From positions 35,963-99,962 of the forward strand of contig CAUYUJ010000158.1 of the NCBI GenBank assembly GCA_963575745.1: a DNA stretch of 64,000 nucleotides, given 5' to 3'. The DNA comes from Prorocentrum cordatum (taxonomy: Eukaryota; Sar; Dinophyceae; Prorocentrales; Prorocentraceae). This document shows positions 12,961 to 25,274 of the stretch, one piece after another. Numbering within the stretch: position 1 is the stretch's first letter; the number at the start of each line of letters is the position of its first letter. The notes under the pieces were generated by a model. That model saw only the letters and a list, made by a program, of their open reading frames with translations. It was not told where the DNA came from and searched no databases. The position numbers were made by a program, and so were the translations under genes.

Positions 12961-14159
12961 AACGCACGCGAGTATTGATACAAATCAGTGCAACAGCCAT
13001 TAATTACGAGTCATCGAAGCACCCCTTACCCCTCATCGAAGCACCATCGTAGCTTGCACCGATTTCCATCTTAAACTTCGATGCGGGAAGCTATTTGTGA
13101 TCCTTGTTTTCCCGAAGACGGCCGCGCGACTGCATGCGTCCTGCTGCCCCTGATTCACCAACTCTCCTGCTGATCTTTTCTGGATGGACTGGCGGGGATA
13201 CTTTTTTTGGTCGAGGGGGGGGGGGGATTTGCAGTCGCCGAGCTGAGAGATCCGGGCCGCGGGCCTGTCAAATTAGCAACGCGCAAGCCTGCAGCGGCCG
13301 AGCCCGCACTTGCTGGCGGGGGTACTTTTTTGGTCGGCGCCCGCGCGACAACGGTCTGGCGGCGACGGGCAATGTCCGGGACGGCGGCGCAAAGCTAATT
13401 GCACAAGAAGCGTGCAGTTGTACATGCGCTGAACAAAATGCTCTGCATTCAAAGGAAAGCCGAGAACTACAGACGTGGCAGGCTGAATCACGCGGCGCCC
13501 AGACCTCAGTAATCCACCTCCCAGTGCCAGGTGGAGCCATGCGGCTGTGCCCAAGGCGCACTGCGATGCCGATCCCTGAAGCGAAGAGATCCGCAGGCGT
13601 GGGGGGCGCCGCCGTCTAGTGGTGAAGCGCCTGCGCAGCCTGCCAGGGGGGTCCTGCTGCAGTGGAGGCAGTGGGAGGCCGGTGGAGTGAGTCGCCCGTG
13701 GGGCGCCAGACTTCGAACGCCCGCGACGACGTCTGTGAGCCATGCAGCTGTCGCGGAACTGGTGCGGCGCACTGGCCTGCAGCTGGTGGGGGCATGGGTG
13801 CTGTCTTGCTGCGGAAGGCCGATCCACTCCGTGGCGACCCAACGCCCGAGTGACCATTCCACAGGGCGAGGGGGGAACAAGCGACTGTGGACCACGCTGC
13901 GTGCCAGCGCGGCGCCAGGCCTCAGAGAGAGGGGGGAGGGCCCGCAGGCGGGGGCGCACCGCCGGCGGAGGAGTGAGGGGAAGGGCGGCACTGGTGGTAG
14001 TGATGCCTCCTGCGGTGTCAAAGGGCTGTGCCGGGCGGCAACATTCAGGCGAGGCATCCCGACGCAGTAACCCTTAATGTCGGTGAACACCATCGACACT
14101 CCAAGTACCACAGTGTCAACCTGATGCGAAGAGGCCCACCAATGCCAGCCGCGTCTGTA
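12961..14159. other. GC-rich spacer without a supported gene
   Basis: Open frames up to about 260 codons occur on both strands, but this is expected where GC is high and stops are rare. None shows a recognisable domain or stands out in codon use. Confidence 0.45.
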
Positions 14160-14930
14160 TGGTGCGATCCGTGGATAGGGGGCCCTCTGAGCAGCCTGCC
14201 CGCGGGCGAGCCCCGGAGGCGCAGTGGGGGGCATCCGCCAGGCCACGCATTCGGCGCCGCCACACACCGTGGCCGGCCTGCAACCCACAGAGTGCGCCTT
14301 GCCGTGGAGAGGGGGGGGCAGCTAACCGCCGCTAGACACGCGTAACTTGATAGCAGCTGCACGCCGAGAGCGCCCGCACGTGTGGGGGGTGCAGCTAGCC
14401 GCCGCAGAAGACGCATAGAAGGATGGGGGGGTGGCAGGACAACGCCGATGCAGCCCGAGCTGGAGTGTGCCAGCGTCGGGCGCGCCGCATGGGGGGTACA
14501 TGCGCAGCAGCCTTACGCAACATGGCGATCCGTGGAAGGGGGGGTCCTCCGAGCAGCCTGCTCTCCTGGCCACCCGCTCTGGCTACGGCAGCCGCCGCGG
14601 GCGAGCCCCAGGGGCACAAAGGAGGGCCACCGGGCTACGCATTCGGCGCCGCCCCACACCGTGGCCGGCCTGCGGCCCTCAGAGTTCGCCTTGCCGTGGA
14701 GAGGGGGGGGGTGCAGCTAACCGCCGCAAGACACACGTAACTTGATAGCAGCTGCGCGCCGAGAGCGTCTACACGTGTGGAGGGTGCAGCTGACCGCCGC
14801 AGAAGACGCGTGGAAAGATGGGGGGGTGGCAGGACAACGCCGATGCAGCCCGAGCTGGAGTGTGCCAGTGTCAGACGCGCCACACGGGGGGTACATGCGC
14901 AGCAGCCTTACGCAACATAGCTGGAGCTGC
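14160..14930 (+). repeat. Tandem duplication of a 395-bp unit
   Basis: Landmarks recur about 392-395 bp apart: gcagctaaccgccgc at 14318 and 14713, and gtggccggcctgc at 14269 and 14661. The pair aggacaacgccgatgcagcc is also shared. About two copies with moderate divergence. Shorter derivatives containing gcagctaaccgccgcag continue at 15010-15480. Confidence 0.7.
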
Positions 14931-15530
14931 AAACTGCCCCTTCCGTTCCCATCCGGTCCGCCGAGGTGTCTGCGAGAGTCCCGTCTATGATACATGGGCC
15001 TTTCGCTGGCACGGGGGGTGCAGCTAACCGCCGCAGAACGCGATTCGATGGAAAGTGTGTCTGCGAGAGCCCCATCCGTGGTTGGACAGTGCCTCCGCCT
15101 CGGCTCTCAGCGCTGCAATCGATGACAATGGGCGCGCTTGCCGGTGAGAGTGGTGGGGAAGCTGATCGACGGTGTGACGGGGGGTGCAACAAACCACCGC
15201 GTAACACGATTTGGTGGAAAGTGCGTCAGCGAGAGCCCCATCTGTGATGCATCGGCCTTCCGTTGACACGGGGGGTGCAGCTAACCGCCGCAGATGACGC
15301 GATTGATGGAACGTGAGCCTGCGAGAGCCCCATCTGTGATGCACCGACCTTTCGTCGACGCGGGGGGGGGGCAGCTAACCGCCGCAGAACACGATTTGTT
15401 GGAAAAAGTGTCTGCGAGAGCCCCATCTGTGATGGATAGCGCCTCCGCCTCTGCTCGCAGCGCTGCGATTGATGACAGAGAGCGCCGTGTAGACGAAACG
15501 TGCGCGAGGGGGGTCGCGCCTGATCCCTGC
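14931..15530 (+). repeat. Short repeats derived from the 395-bp unit
   Basis: Four or more segments combine gcagctaaccgccgcag, an acgcgatt-like word, and tctgcgagagccccatc(tg)tg, at irregular spacing of about 70-150 bp. No gene is supported. Confidence 0.6.
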
Positions 15531-15559
15531 GCGTGCGATGCCACGAGGTGGGGCAGCAA

Positions 15560-16120
15560 CGGCTACTGTGGGGAGACGGCCCGCCACTGTTTTTTGCCCT
15601 TCCTGGGTGCCTGGGTGTCCGGGTGGCCCTTTGCCGCATGGTGATCCCTGCTCGCTCTGCCCCTTCGACCCGGGTGCAGATGCCCCAGCCGAGTCCAGTC
15701 GACGTCGAAGCTCAGCACGTCGCTGACGACCCGTGCGTCGCACTTGTGGCTGCGGACGGATTCCAGGAAGAGGTGGCAGGTTTGCGGGTCGTGCCGAAGC
15801 GGGTCGAGCGCGCCTTTGCTGCCAGGCACGGACTGCCGCTTGGTAAAAGCGTGCCGGGTGCTTGTGAACATTGTTCCAAATGTGACTTGGAGCCGCCTTT
15901 TCGCCTCGCCGGGTGTCTCCCCGGGTAGGTCCCACTGGATGTTGATGATTTTTGTCTTGTACAACTGCTGTCCCGTGTCGGGGTCCGTGGGCTCTGGCCA
16001 TTGGCGCGGGTCGGGCCATTGGTGCTGCCGTGTATCCTGGCCGCAAGTCTCCAACGTGCCGGCCTCGCTGTCCTGGCCGGAGGGCTCGCGATCTGCCCGC
16101 GACAGTTCCGGCTGCACGCC
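15560..16120 (-). CDS. Hypothetical minus-strand coding segment
   Basis: I do not recognise this protein. The minus strand has an open frame of about 180 codons. Its middle part, around 15680-15990 (QQLYKTKIINIQWDLPGE ... KGALDPLRHDPQTCHLFLES), has a mixed and natural amino-acid composition, unlike the repeat-derived frames around it. Both ends become Arg/Pro/Gly-rich and could be intron read-through, so the exon is probably smaller than the frame. It lies on the same strand as the Gln-rich frame at 16.56-17.49 kb and could belong to the same transcript. A retroelement ORF remnant is an alternative. Confidence 0.3.
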
Positions 16121-16560
16121 TGGCGGGGTTCTGCGGGGAGAGGCGGGCCGCGTGGTTGGCCGCCAGGCGGGGGTCGGACCGTCTCCGGTAGCCAGGGCGG
16201 ACGCTGCCCTGTTGTGCGTGGGGAGAAGCCCTTTTCGCTGGCGGTCGCCTTCGGGCCTGTGCCCGCCGTCGCTCCCGGGTGCGTCCCTTCGGTCAACGCA
16301 GGACTCTCGCCCGTCTCGGAGGCGCCGCTGGTTGTGCCGGGCGCGCGCACGTCCGGCGACGCAGTTTCCGTTGCCAGATCGCGAGATTCTCTGTCAGTCG
16401 TGTCCTGGACGTCAGGAGAGAGCGCCTGGGGTTCACCGCCCATTAGAGCGGGTTCACTGGCAGGGGGAGGGGGGCGAATGGGCGCGAAGGGGTTTCTCCC
16501 GACGAGCCAGTGAATGGCTTCGCTGTCCTGCGCCTGGACGGTTGGTCCGTGGTTCCCCTG

Positions 16561-17487
16561 CTAGGTCTGTGGCGCTCCCAGAGGACTGCTGACGGTCTGA
16601 TTGTTTTGAAAGGGAGGTGGGGGTGGCACGGTGTGGTAGGCGAGCCCCCGCTGTTCCGGGATCTCGTTTAGGTGACTGATGCGGCTGCCGTCAGCACTTT
16701 CAAGGGCCACCCCCTGCCCGCCCGCCTCTAATCCAGAGACGCGGATGAAGGCTTGTGTCACTTCCGCACCTTCAGAGGCTTGCGCCGCATCGGGCCCCCG
16801 ATACTCCGCGGCCTCCGCAGCCTCCGCCGACTCCGCCGCGGCCTCCCTCTCCTTCCCTCTGCCCTGCTGCTGCTGCTGCTGCTGAGGGAGCAAGGGTACC
16901 TCTGAGACTTCTCTTGGGTTCTGCTGGCTCCCAAAGGGGGGTGTCTCCTTTTCTCTGCCCTGCTGCTGCTGCTGAGGGAGCAAGGGTACCTCTGAGTCTT
17001 CTCTTGGGTTCAGCTGCTGCTGAAGCAGTGGTTGTGAGGGGAGTGTTGTTGCTGCTGCGGCTGCGGGGTGCTGTTGCTGCTGCTGTTGCTGCTGTTGCTG
17101 CAGCTGCGGGCTTCTGTTGCTGCTGCTGCTGCTGTTGCTGTAGCTGCTGCGGCTGTTGCAGTTGCTGCTGCTGTCCTGCTGCTGTGGCTGCTGCTGCAGC
17201 TGCGGCTGTTGCTGCCGCCGCGCCAGCGGCCTCGCCGCGGGCGGCCGCGCGGGCGGCCGCGGCGGCGCGGGCCACCGAGCCCGCCGCCGCCGCCGCCGGC
17301 AGCGGGGAGCCGGCAGCGGCGGCAGCAGCGTCCGCCGCGACAGCGGCCGCCACGCCGGCCACGGCGCCGCCGGCCGCCGCCGCCACCGGAGGGGATCCGG
17401 CGGCGGCGGCAGCAGCAATGGTGGCGACGGCAGCGGCGGCAGCTGGGGCGGCGGCGCGCCGCCAGCGGCCGCGGCGGCGCCGGCCAC
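16561..17487 (-). CDS. Hypothetical Gln-rich protein with 30-residue repeats
   Basis: A minus-strand frame of about 308 codons, family not recognised. From the N-terminus it has a Pro/Ala/Arg-rich stretch, long Gln/Ser/Asn runs from CAG/CTG repeats, then two copies of a 30-residue unit (NPRExSEVPLLP, followed by poly-Gln and GRxKE). The two copies are exactly 90 bp apart (16884 and 16974 on the plus strand), so the frame is kept. The C-terminus (ASEGAEVTQAFIRVSGLEAG ...) is non-repetitive. The in-phase repeat and the normal-looking C-terminus favour coding, but CAG-rich DNA opens several frames, and the opposite strand is open too. The N-terminal half is doubtful. Confidence 0.35.
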   Translation of the reverse strand: MAGAAAAAGGAPPPQLPPLPSPPLLLPPPPDPLRWRRRPAAPWPAWRPLSRRTLLPPLPAPRCRRRRRRARWPAPPRPPARPPAARPLARRQQQPQLQQQPQQQDSSSNCNSRSSYSNSSSSSNRSPQLQQQQQQQQQQHPAAAAATTLPSQPLLQQQLNPREDSEVPLLPQQQQQGREKETPPFGSQQNPREVSEVPLLPQQQQQQQGRGKEREAAAESAEAAEAAEYRGPDAAQASEGAEVTQAFIRVSGLEAGGQGVALESADGSRISHLNEIPEQRGLAYHTVPPPPPFQNNQTVSSPLGAPQT

Positions 17488-17739
17488 TGCGCCCTCCGCC
17501 GCCGCCGCCGCCGGCGGGGAGCCAGCAGCGGCGGCAGCGGCGGCGGCGGCAGTGGGCCGCAGAGTCCAGGCGCGGCGTCCCGCCGCGCCGCCACCAGCCG
17601 TTGGCGGCGGCGCAGCGCGGCCCCCGAGAGGGCGGCCCCGAGGGCGGACATGGCCCTGGCCCGAGTGCGCACCTGAGCGATGGGCGGGCTCGAGCCGAGA
17701 CGGCTTGAGCCAGGCTACGGGTCTGGCGGGGATACGCGA
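17488..17739. other. GC-rich spacer
   Basis: Continuation of GCC/GGC-rich low complexity. No feature recognised. Confidence 0.5.
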
Positions 17740-18450
17740 AGCGTCAAGAATTCATCTTGTCTTGGAAATATCAACCACGTACTGTTCACTCGCATAATAA
17801 ATGCGGTAACGTATTTCTTGGCCATCCTTGGCTCTGTGGGCTAAGGCAATCTAGCGGATTCTTTCTTTCCTAAGATAGAAACAATGTCGAAGAGCCGCAT
17901 GCACTTCCAGTTAGCTTTCCCGAACATTTTTATCTTGAGCGGGCCGCGAGAGGGCAGGGTGTCCAAGATGGCCCGAAATTGCTCCAACAATGCCTCCGAT
18001 GCTCCAAAATGGCCGCCAAAGCAGCTCAATGTAACTTCGGACGTGCTTTCTTGAGGCCTGGCGAGGTTAACGATGCGGTTCAATAGGCTCCGAAACCTTC
18101 AGAACGCCCCCAAACGGCTAAACGCCTCCAAGCACCCAAAGGGAATCCCAACCCTCCTCTGGGGCGTGGGTGGTTTAGAACGTTGCTTCTGTCACATGTC
18201 CTCCCTCTGGGGAAAGGTTTACCAATCCCCCGCCCCCCTTGGGTCCGGGGGACTGGGGGGCGCTACAGGTCGGAACGTTGAAAACGGACTCGTCGAAAAA
18301 ACTAAGTCATCGATTTCACTACAAATTTGGCACACAGACGACCCAAGAACCCTTCGAAACGGGCACAACACTGCTCCAAGGCATTCCATGATCGCTTCCA
18401 ACACGGTTGACATGGGCGAATGTGGCCTGCAAAACGCCTTCACAACGTTA
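17740..18450 (+). repeat. Dispersed repeat family F, copy A
   Basis: About 700 bp collinear with 21190-21880 on the same strand. Shared landmarks in order are gtggctaaggcaatct-like sequence, acaatgtcgaa, tgcctccgatgctccaa, acggctaaacgcctccaa, aagggaatcccaacc, cgttgcttct, ggtcggaacgt and tcgatttcactac. Neither copy keeps a shared long frame. Likely a decayed transposable or duplicated non-coding element. Confidence 0.75.
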
Positions 18451-20519
18451 GAGAAACCAGGGCGATACGAGGGCGCTGGGTGCGAGCATTAGTACGCCGA
18501 AAGCGCCCTGAACAACAAGTCGCGCGCCAATCCTTCGCTGCTAACACGCTTCTAAGCCCGGCGAGAATCCCAACCAAACGCCAAGCAAAATCCCAGCCAA
18601 ATTCCGGCCTTGCTTCAGCCGCCGCCCAGCCGCGGCCCAGCAGCCGCCCCGCCCCCCAACAAAAAACTGCCACCCACCGAAAAAAAATAACCAGCATAGT
18701 CCGAACCGCCCGAGCAAATCCGAGCCACGGGCCATCTGCCTACGGGCCTCAACGTGGCCTTCTAGTACCTCACAGGGAAAGACAACCGCCAGAAAAATGG
18801 GGCAGGCAAAACGGCACGGGTTCGAATTGCACTTCGGGGGTTCTTTTTCGTCTGTTGGCAATTTTGCAAAATTGGCTGAAAGAGCGCGCGGCGTCAATGG
18901 ATTGGCAAAATCCTAGTCTAACTCAATCTTTGTACGAAGTGGTACACCAAAGAACTGAATTCGGACCTTTCCGGAGACTTCTTCTGTGATCCTTGTCGAG
19001 CAATCTCCGCGAATGAATTGCTTGACGTTTTCCTTGCACACAATTTAACCGCGTTTGGGATGTTCCAATCAATCGTTCCGGAAGAAGGCATAAAACGTAT
19101 TGCAATAACTTGCGCGAGTTGGAAGCTGCGAATGGGTTGAACCAAAAACTTCGATTGACCAAACCTTCTGGCAATTCTTTCAGTATAAGGACTTCGTTGC
19201 CATCACCAAAATTTACAACTTTGTCAATAATCATTCGCAAAACGGCTTTTTGTCTCGAACCTCACGAATTTCTGCAATTCATTCAACGGGATTTCCGTAT
19301 ACCTCTGGCACCAGCTGGAAAACACGCGAAGCATCGGCTTGACATTTCTCCTACTAGGGCACCTGAGTTTTAACTGAATATTGCAAATGTAGGCGTTCAA
19401 ATTCTCTTTCAGAACGGATCAAAATGTGTCGCGCGGGGAAAAACTGGAACATCAAATTATCATGAAACATATCCATGGTCTCGCACCTTTTTCGAGACTG
19501 CAGAGACTGGGAACTCTGACGTATATCTTGCTTCTGGTTGATCCTGCCTACATGTGGTGAATAATTGTTTACGGAAGCGTTTTCAAAACATAGAATTGCG
19601 ATGACAAACAACGACTATATACAATGCCGGATGGAACCCATAAACAACATCAGCATTTCAAGTGTTCTCGAAAACCATGACAGAATGGGGAAAAACTAGA
19701 CTTGAAAGCACGCAACCAACGCAAACATTAAGTATCACTATAAGAAATTGTCATACGACAAACTTTAGCGATAACGTGTTGACACATTGCAACAGTTTCG
19801 ACAACACATTCTTTCTATCCTTTTTCCTTCTCGCTGCGTGAATTCTTCATGCTTTTCTGTTTCTGCATGTTGTTTTCCTCATTTTTCTCTTTTTTGTTTT
19901 CCGCCAGGTAATCGAACACTTCAGTGCTTGAACACAACATGTGTCTGTTGCCTTGGTATACTAATTCGACTCGTCAACATTTAAGATGGTGTAGTTTTCA
20001 CTTCAAAGAAGCGCTAATAACGTAAGGGCACGACTTTCGGGACCCCCAGAACCCAGCATCCTCAATCTGACTCGCGGTTACAGAGAATTCTAAAACCATA
20101 AGGCGCCCAACACACTCCCAGAAGACTTCCAAACGACTGTCTTTAAAGGCGTCCGGAATCGCCAACAGAGCCCGAACACGCTCCAAGAGAACCTTTCTGT
20201 GTGCATACGGACGCGCACGCACACATCTCTCTCTCTATATATACCTTACTATCATAATGTGTGCTGTGAACCGTTGTCAATCAATCAGAAATAAAAACTT
20301 CTTGGATCTAGTATGCACTGGCATGTGCATACGTCATGTTCCAATGTGTCGAATTCTTTTCGCGCGGAACTGGATGTCAATATTATTATTATGATCATAT
20401 ATAACACATCAAACACTATACATACGTGTATGTGTATATAGACACACATACATACCTCCAAAACGTATTTGTATCGTCCTGGCAAGTTTATGTGTACACG
20501 TACACACTCTCACATTGAC
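18451..20519. other. AT-leaning spacer without a supported gene
   Basis: About 2 kb that becomes AT-rich after 18.8 kb. Frames are at most about 190 codons and are not conserved with anything I recognise. No RNA gene or repeat copy seen, apart from short TA runs near 20235 and 20400. Confidence 0.5.
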
Positions 20520-20990
20520 AGTCACATTTTGATTCACATGCGCACTTTCATTCGCATTCGCATTCACATTCACAATCGCAATTCTCAAGCATGTTCACGT
20601 TGACGTCCGCGTTCTCGTTCAATTTCACGTTCGCCTTCACATTCACATGTACAATCGACTTCGCATTCGCATTCACGTTTACATTCGCATTCACATCCAC
20701 ATCCACATTCACATCCACCTCCACATACACATCCACAGGCGCATCCACATCCACATTCACATACGCATTCGCATTCGCATTCGCGTTCACATCCACATTT
20801 ACATGCACATGCACATCCACATTCGCATTTACATTCGCTTTCAAATTTACTTTCGTATTCAAACTCACATCTACATTCGCGTTCGCATTCGCATTCGCAT
20901 TCACATAAACATTCACATTCACATTCGCACTCGCATTCACATTTATATTCACATGCACATTCGCGGGCACACTCACACACATACATGTAT
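20520..20990 (+). repeat. Degenerate hexanucleotide repeat (CATTCR / ACATTC)
   Basis: About 470 bp of attcgc, attcac and atccac hexamers. Because the unit is 6 bp, frames read as alternating dipeptides (Val-Asn, Thr-Phe, His-Ile, Cys-Glu) on both strands. Confidence 0.9.
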
Positions 20991-21084
20991 ACATATAAGC
21001 ATATACACAACTATACATACATCTAAACATGTCTTTATTTACTTATACTCATTTATGTATACATACCTATACATACGGTGGTCT

Positions 21085-21880
21085 GCTGTTACACAGGTCC
21101 TGGATTGTTTCGCCATGGCCCCACACGTCTGCCTTCATGTTTGTTTGGGCCAACTAAGTGAGCATAGTCTTGAACTGGCTGACCGAAGTCACCTTCTCGG
21201 GGAAACATCAATCACATATTGTTCGCTCGCATTATAATGTGGCAACACATTTTTTCGCCATCCTCAGCTCTTTGGGCTAAGGCAATCTGGCGAATTCCTT
21301 CTCTCCTGTTACAGAAGCAATGTCGAAAAAGCGTATGTACTTCCAACTAACTTTCCCTGACGTTTTTTCTTCAACGGGCTGCGAGGGGTCGGAATGTCCG
21401 GAATGGCCCGAGATTGTTGCAACAATGCCTCCGAAGCTCCAAGATGACCGCCAAGGCAGCTCAATGTAGCTTCGGACATGCTCCCCAAAAGCCCGGCGAA
21501 ATTTACAATACGGTTCCATGTGCTGTCGAAACCCTTCAGGACACCCCGAGACGGCTAAACGCCTCCAAACACCTAAAGGGAATCCCAACCGTCCTTCTAG
21601 GCGTGAGTGGTGTAGAGCGTTGCTTCTTTCACATGTCCCCCCTTCGGGGAAGGGTTTACCACTCCCCCGACCCGTTCAGTCTGGAGGGCCGGGGGGCGCT
21701 ACAGGTCGGAACGTCGAAAACGGAGTCGTCGAACAACTAGATCATCGATTTCACTACAGGTTTGGTACACTGACGACCCAAGAAGCCTCCGAGACGGGCA
21801 CAAAACTGCTCCAAGGCAGTCCATGACAGTCTCCAACACGGTTGAAATGGCCCAAGGTGGCCTGCAAAACGCCTCCACAA
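21085..21880 (+). repeat. Dispersed repeat family F, copy B
   Basis: The fullest copy: it has the gttacacaggtcc head found at 12.09 kb as well as the body found at 17.74-18.45 kb. All three copies lie on the plus strand. Confidence 0.75.
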
Positions 21881-22620
21881 CGTCAGAGATGCCAGCAAGA
21901 CAATCCGAGATGGCTCAAGACGGCACCTGGATGGCTCAAGACGGCCCATGGATGGGCTCTAGGATGGCTGGGCGGCTGAGTGGCCCCGAGGATGTTCTCA
22001 CGGATGGCCCAAGACGGCCAAAGAGGTTCCGATGAGGCTTCAAATGCGGCCCAGGAGGTCTTTAATAAGATCTTCAGGAAGACCCGAAAACGCAACCATG
22101 CTTGATTTTCCTTCGGACTTTGAAAGATTTTGGCGTTTGCTCAGTTCTGGCCGTCCGACGGCCCGAGCCAGCCCAAGAAGCTCTCAAGTTGGCCCGAAAA
22201 GCAACCAAGAGGCCCCTCGAAATGGCCCCAGGACGGCCTATGAGGGCCCCAAGATGGTTCAGGATTGCTTCCAATATGTCCGAACCCGCCCTAAGGTGGC
22301 CTCCCAATCGGTCCTAAGATGGCCCCAGGAAGGCCCGAGAGGACCCCAAGGTGTGGCCCAAGACGCCCCCACGACGGCCCCAAGATGCCCCCCCGGTGAG
22401 AAAGCCCCTTAAACGGCTAAGATGGCCCAGTGTGGCTTGGCCTCCAAGAGAGTCAAGACAGCTCTGCATGGCCTCCGACGCAGTCGAAAATGTCTTCCAA
22501 GACAGCCAAAATGGCCCGAGGACGACCCAAGGAGGCTCCAAGCTAGCGCCAGATGGCCCCCAAAGGCATCCAAGACTCCCCCAGGAGGCCCCCGAGGCCC
22601 CCAAGGGGCATTCTCCTCGT
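21881..22620 (+). repeat. Degenerate CCAAGATGGCCC repeat
   Basis: Variants of aagatggccccaggaggc and gatggctcaagacggc run through about 700 bp, followed at 22615-22700 by an imperfect TCC/TCG-rich stretch. No gene. Confidence 0.7.
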
Positions 22621-22700
22621 CCTTATCCTCGTCGTCGTCCTCCTCCTCCTCCTCCTAATCCTCCTCCACGTTATCCTTATCATCCTCCTGTCCTGCTCCT

Positions 22701-23516
22701 CCCCCATCGTCCTCACACAAATGTTCCCCCAAGGGCTTCCACAACGGCTGGGAGAACAACTGATCCAATACCTTGGCATACTTTTGCTTCAACATTTGGC
22801 TGCCTAAACGGTTCCAAAAGGAAGAAGAGTGGCGGTAATTCGCCGCAACCGACTCTGATGAGGATGCCGTGACCGTGCAATGGCACATGCTATATCTAGG
22901 GTGGGAGCGTGGAGCGAATTCGCTGAGCGGGTACGAGCTCCATGTGCGCCATTTGTAAAATAAGCTGGCCTTGTGAATACGGCACCGTTTATGTCGGATC
23001 GAAGCATACGCGGGATATGCATACGGTTCGCTTGATATACGATTTGACCGGATCGTGCGAGATATGGTTGCGTGACTGGCGCGTCAACGAGTGTCCTGTG
23101 GCAGTGCCGCTGTGGCTCCGATGGGAATTGCGCTGTACGAACATGTCGGGTGCGAACGCATAGCAACATACTCGCACTTGGGCCGTCGTGAACCCTCCGA
23201 AGCCGTCCCACGGCCCGCCCAAATGGCCCAGGTCGCTCGAAAGGCTCTCCTCCCAAAAGCCTTGGTTCCCAAATGGTGGGCGAAGGTCGCGATTCCAGAA
23301 GCATGGGTCCCGTCTTGAATCTATGAGCGGCAAATTCGTGTCGTGACGACTTCGGCATTGGTCTTTGACATCGCGTGGATGGTTCAACCCTGAGCGATTG
23401 GCAATTCGCGAAACGGCAAATCGTTTAACATCGGTTGATCCGGGGCCACTGTCGGCATTGACCCTTGAATGCCCGCGGTGGGGTCGCCGCCGCGTCGCCA
23501 CTCATCGAACCTGCCG
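22701..23516. other. Unannotated spacer
   Basis: Moderate GC, frames up to about 184 codons on the minus strand, no domain recognised. No repeat copy identified. Confidence 0.45.
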
Positions 23517-24030
23517 TGTGTGTACACGTATGTCTGTATGTCTGTATGTCTGTATGTCTGTATCTCTGTATGTCTGTATGTCTGTGTATGTCTGTATGTA
23601 TGCATGCATGCATGCATGCATGTATGTATGTATGTATGTATGTATGTGTGCATGCATGTATGTATATATATATATATATATATATATCTATGCATGTATA
23701 TATGCATGCATACTTGCATGCATGCCTGTCTGTCTGTCTGTCTGTCTGCCTGCCTACCTGTCTGTCTGTCTGCCTGCCTACCTGTCTGTCTGTCTGTCTG
23801 TATGAGTGTATGTATGTACGTATGTACGTATGTATGTATGTATGCATGTATGCATGTATGCATGTATGCATGTATGCATGTATGCATGTATGCATGTATG
23901 CATGTATGCATGTATGCATGTATGTATGTATGTATGTATGTATGTATGTATGTATGTATGTATGTATGTATTTCTTTATACATATAAAACTATATGTGTA
24001 TATGTATACATCATATTACATATATATAGG
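23517..24030 (+). repeat. GTAT/GCAT/CTGT tetranucleotide array
   Basis: About 500 bp of tgta, tgca and tgtc tetramers, including a regular tgcatgta section (about 23840-23920) and a short TA run at 23663-23690. Cys-Met-Tyr-Val frames over it are artefacts. Confidence 0.95.
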
Positions 24031-24059
24031 TATTGCACAGAGATTTTTGTAGGTACGTG

Positions 24060-24560
24060 TTCCCGATGCTGTGCTTGGACTCAAGCTTCCAAACTTGTGC
24101 TGCAAGGAACTGGCCCTGCATTGCCAAGTGGGCCGTCGGCGCGCGGACTGCGGCGGGCCCTGGGCGCGTGGGCTTCTGCGCATGCCGTGTCTGTCGCGGT
24201 TGGCCGCTCGCGTGGGCTCCCGTCTTTGCGCTTCTCTGCGCGGATCTCACGCCGTGTCTGTCGTGGTCGACCGCGGGCGCCCGTGGAAGACATCTGCGCG
24301 GAGTCCCGCGCGTGCGCACCTCTGCGCCTCTGCGTGGACTCCTGCGGCCTGCGTGCGCAGCGTTGCATGGACTCTTGTGCCTCGTTGCGTGGCCTCCGGT
24401 GCGTGGGCTCGAACTCGCAAGTCCTGCTCCTATGCGTGGGTCCGTGTGCCCCTCCTGTGCGTGCACGTTGTTGCATGGACTCGCCTGCGTTGCTGCGTGG
24501 GCTCCTGTGAGTGGGGTCCTGCCCACCCTCTGACCACCACCTCATCCTGCTCCTCTTCCT
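24060..24560 (+). repeat. Degenerate GC-rich repeat (GCGTGGGCTCCTG)
   Basis: Variants of tgcgtggactcctgcg and gcgtgggctcctgtg recur every 20-40 bp. No stable period and no supported protein. Confidence 0.5.
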
Positions 24561-25266
24561 ATGCGTGAGCTCTTCTGGCGTCGTGTGCATGCGCATTGTC
24601 TAGTGGCCTTCTATGTGTGGCCGCCTGGGCTCCTACGCGTGGAGTCCAATCCTTACTCGGATTACGTATGTAGCCCGACTCTGGCACCAAACGCCCTGAT
24701 AGCGAGCCAACGCGGGACCTTCCAACCCACCCACCAAGAAACAATACAAATCCGTTGATTTCATTTCAGCGTAGACGTTTTGTCGTCGACGTTGCAACCT
24801 GTGCGGCAGGAGTGTGGCGCAACGCAAACAGCGCGATGTGGCGAGATGTCGCTATAGTTTCAACACCGGCCACCATTTTTCATGACAAAAGGGGTACGTT
24901 CTGGCGCGCCGCATGTGGTTCGCTTGCCCAATCAACGAAAAGTTGGCCACGGCCGTAGCGGCATGTTGATGTTCAATCAGGCCCCGAGTGCTTGAAGGGG
25001 CCCTGAGACACACAAATAAATACACACAAATGAAAGGATTCACCATATTATCCTATATTTTCTAGGTTTTTGTCTTCCTCCCCACTTCCCATATTTTTCT
25101 ATACTTCTGGGAATCGACGATCACTTGTGTCTGTGTGTTTTTTACCCTCCTGAGTGCTACCTGGACGCCCCCCCCTCGCCGAAATCGCTCGAGGCGCGGC
25201 CACGCGCGGGGGAGAGGCCCTTCTCTCTCGAGGTGGGGGCACGCGCGCGCGCGCGTCAGCCTCCAT
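24561..25266. other. Unannotated spacer
   Basis: No gene recognised. A short alternating CG run (acgcgcgcgcgcgcgt) is near 25243-25258, just left of the MITE-like element. Confidence 0.45.
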
Positions 25267-25274
25267 GCCCAATT

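Noticed and set aside
18923-19240. Small minus-strand protein (VLILKELPEGLVNRSFWFNP)
   Set aside because: Natural-looking but short, in AT-rich DNA with comparable open frames on the other strand and no recognised family.
21900-21960. Dinoflagellate spliced-leader-like word (atggctcaagacgg)
   Set aside because: Only the last few bases resemble the leader end, and the word is part of a degenerate CCAAGATGGCC repeat. No leader gene or relic with the full sequence was found.
24033-24596. Long overlapping frames in GC-rich 24-kb region
   Set aside because: Frames are open on both strands at once and are made of a degenerate GCGTGGGCTCCTG repeat.
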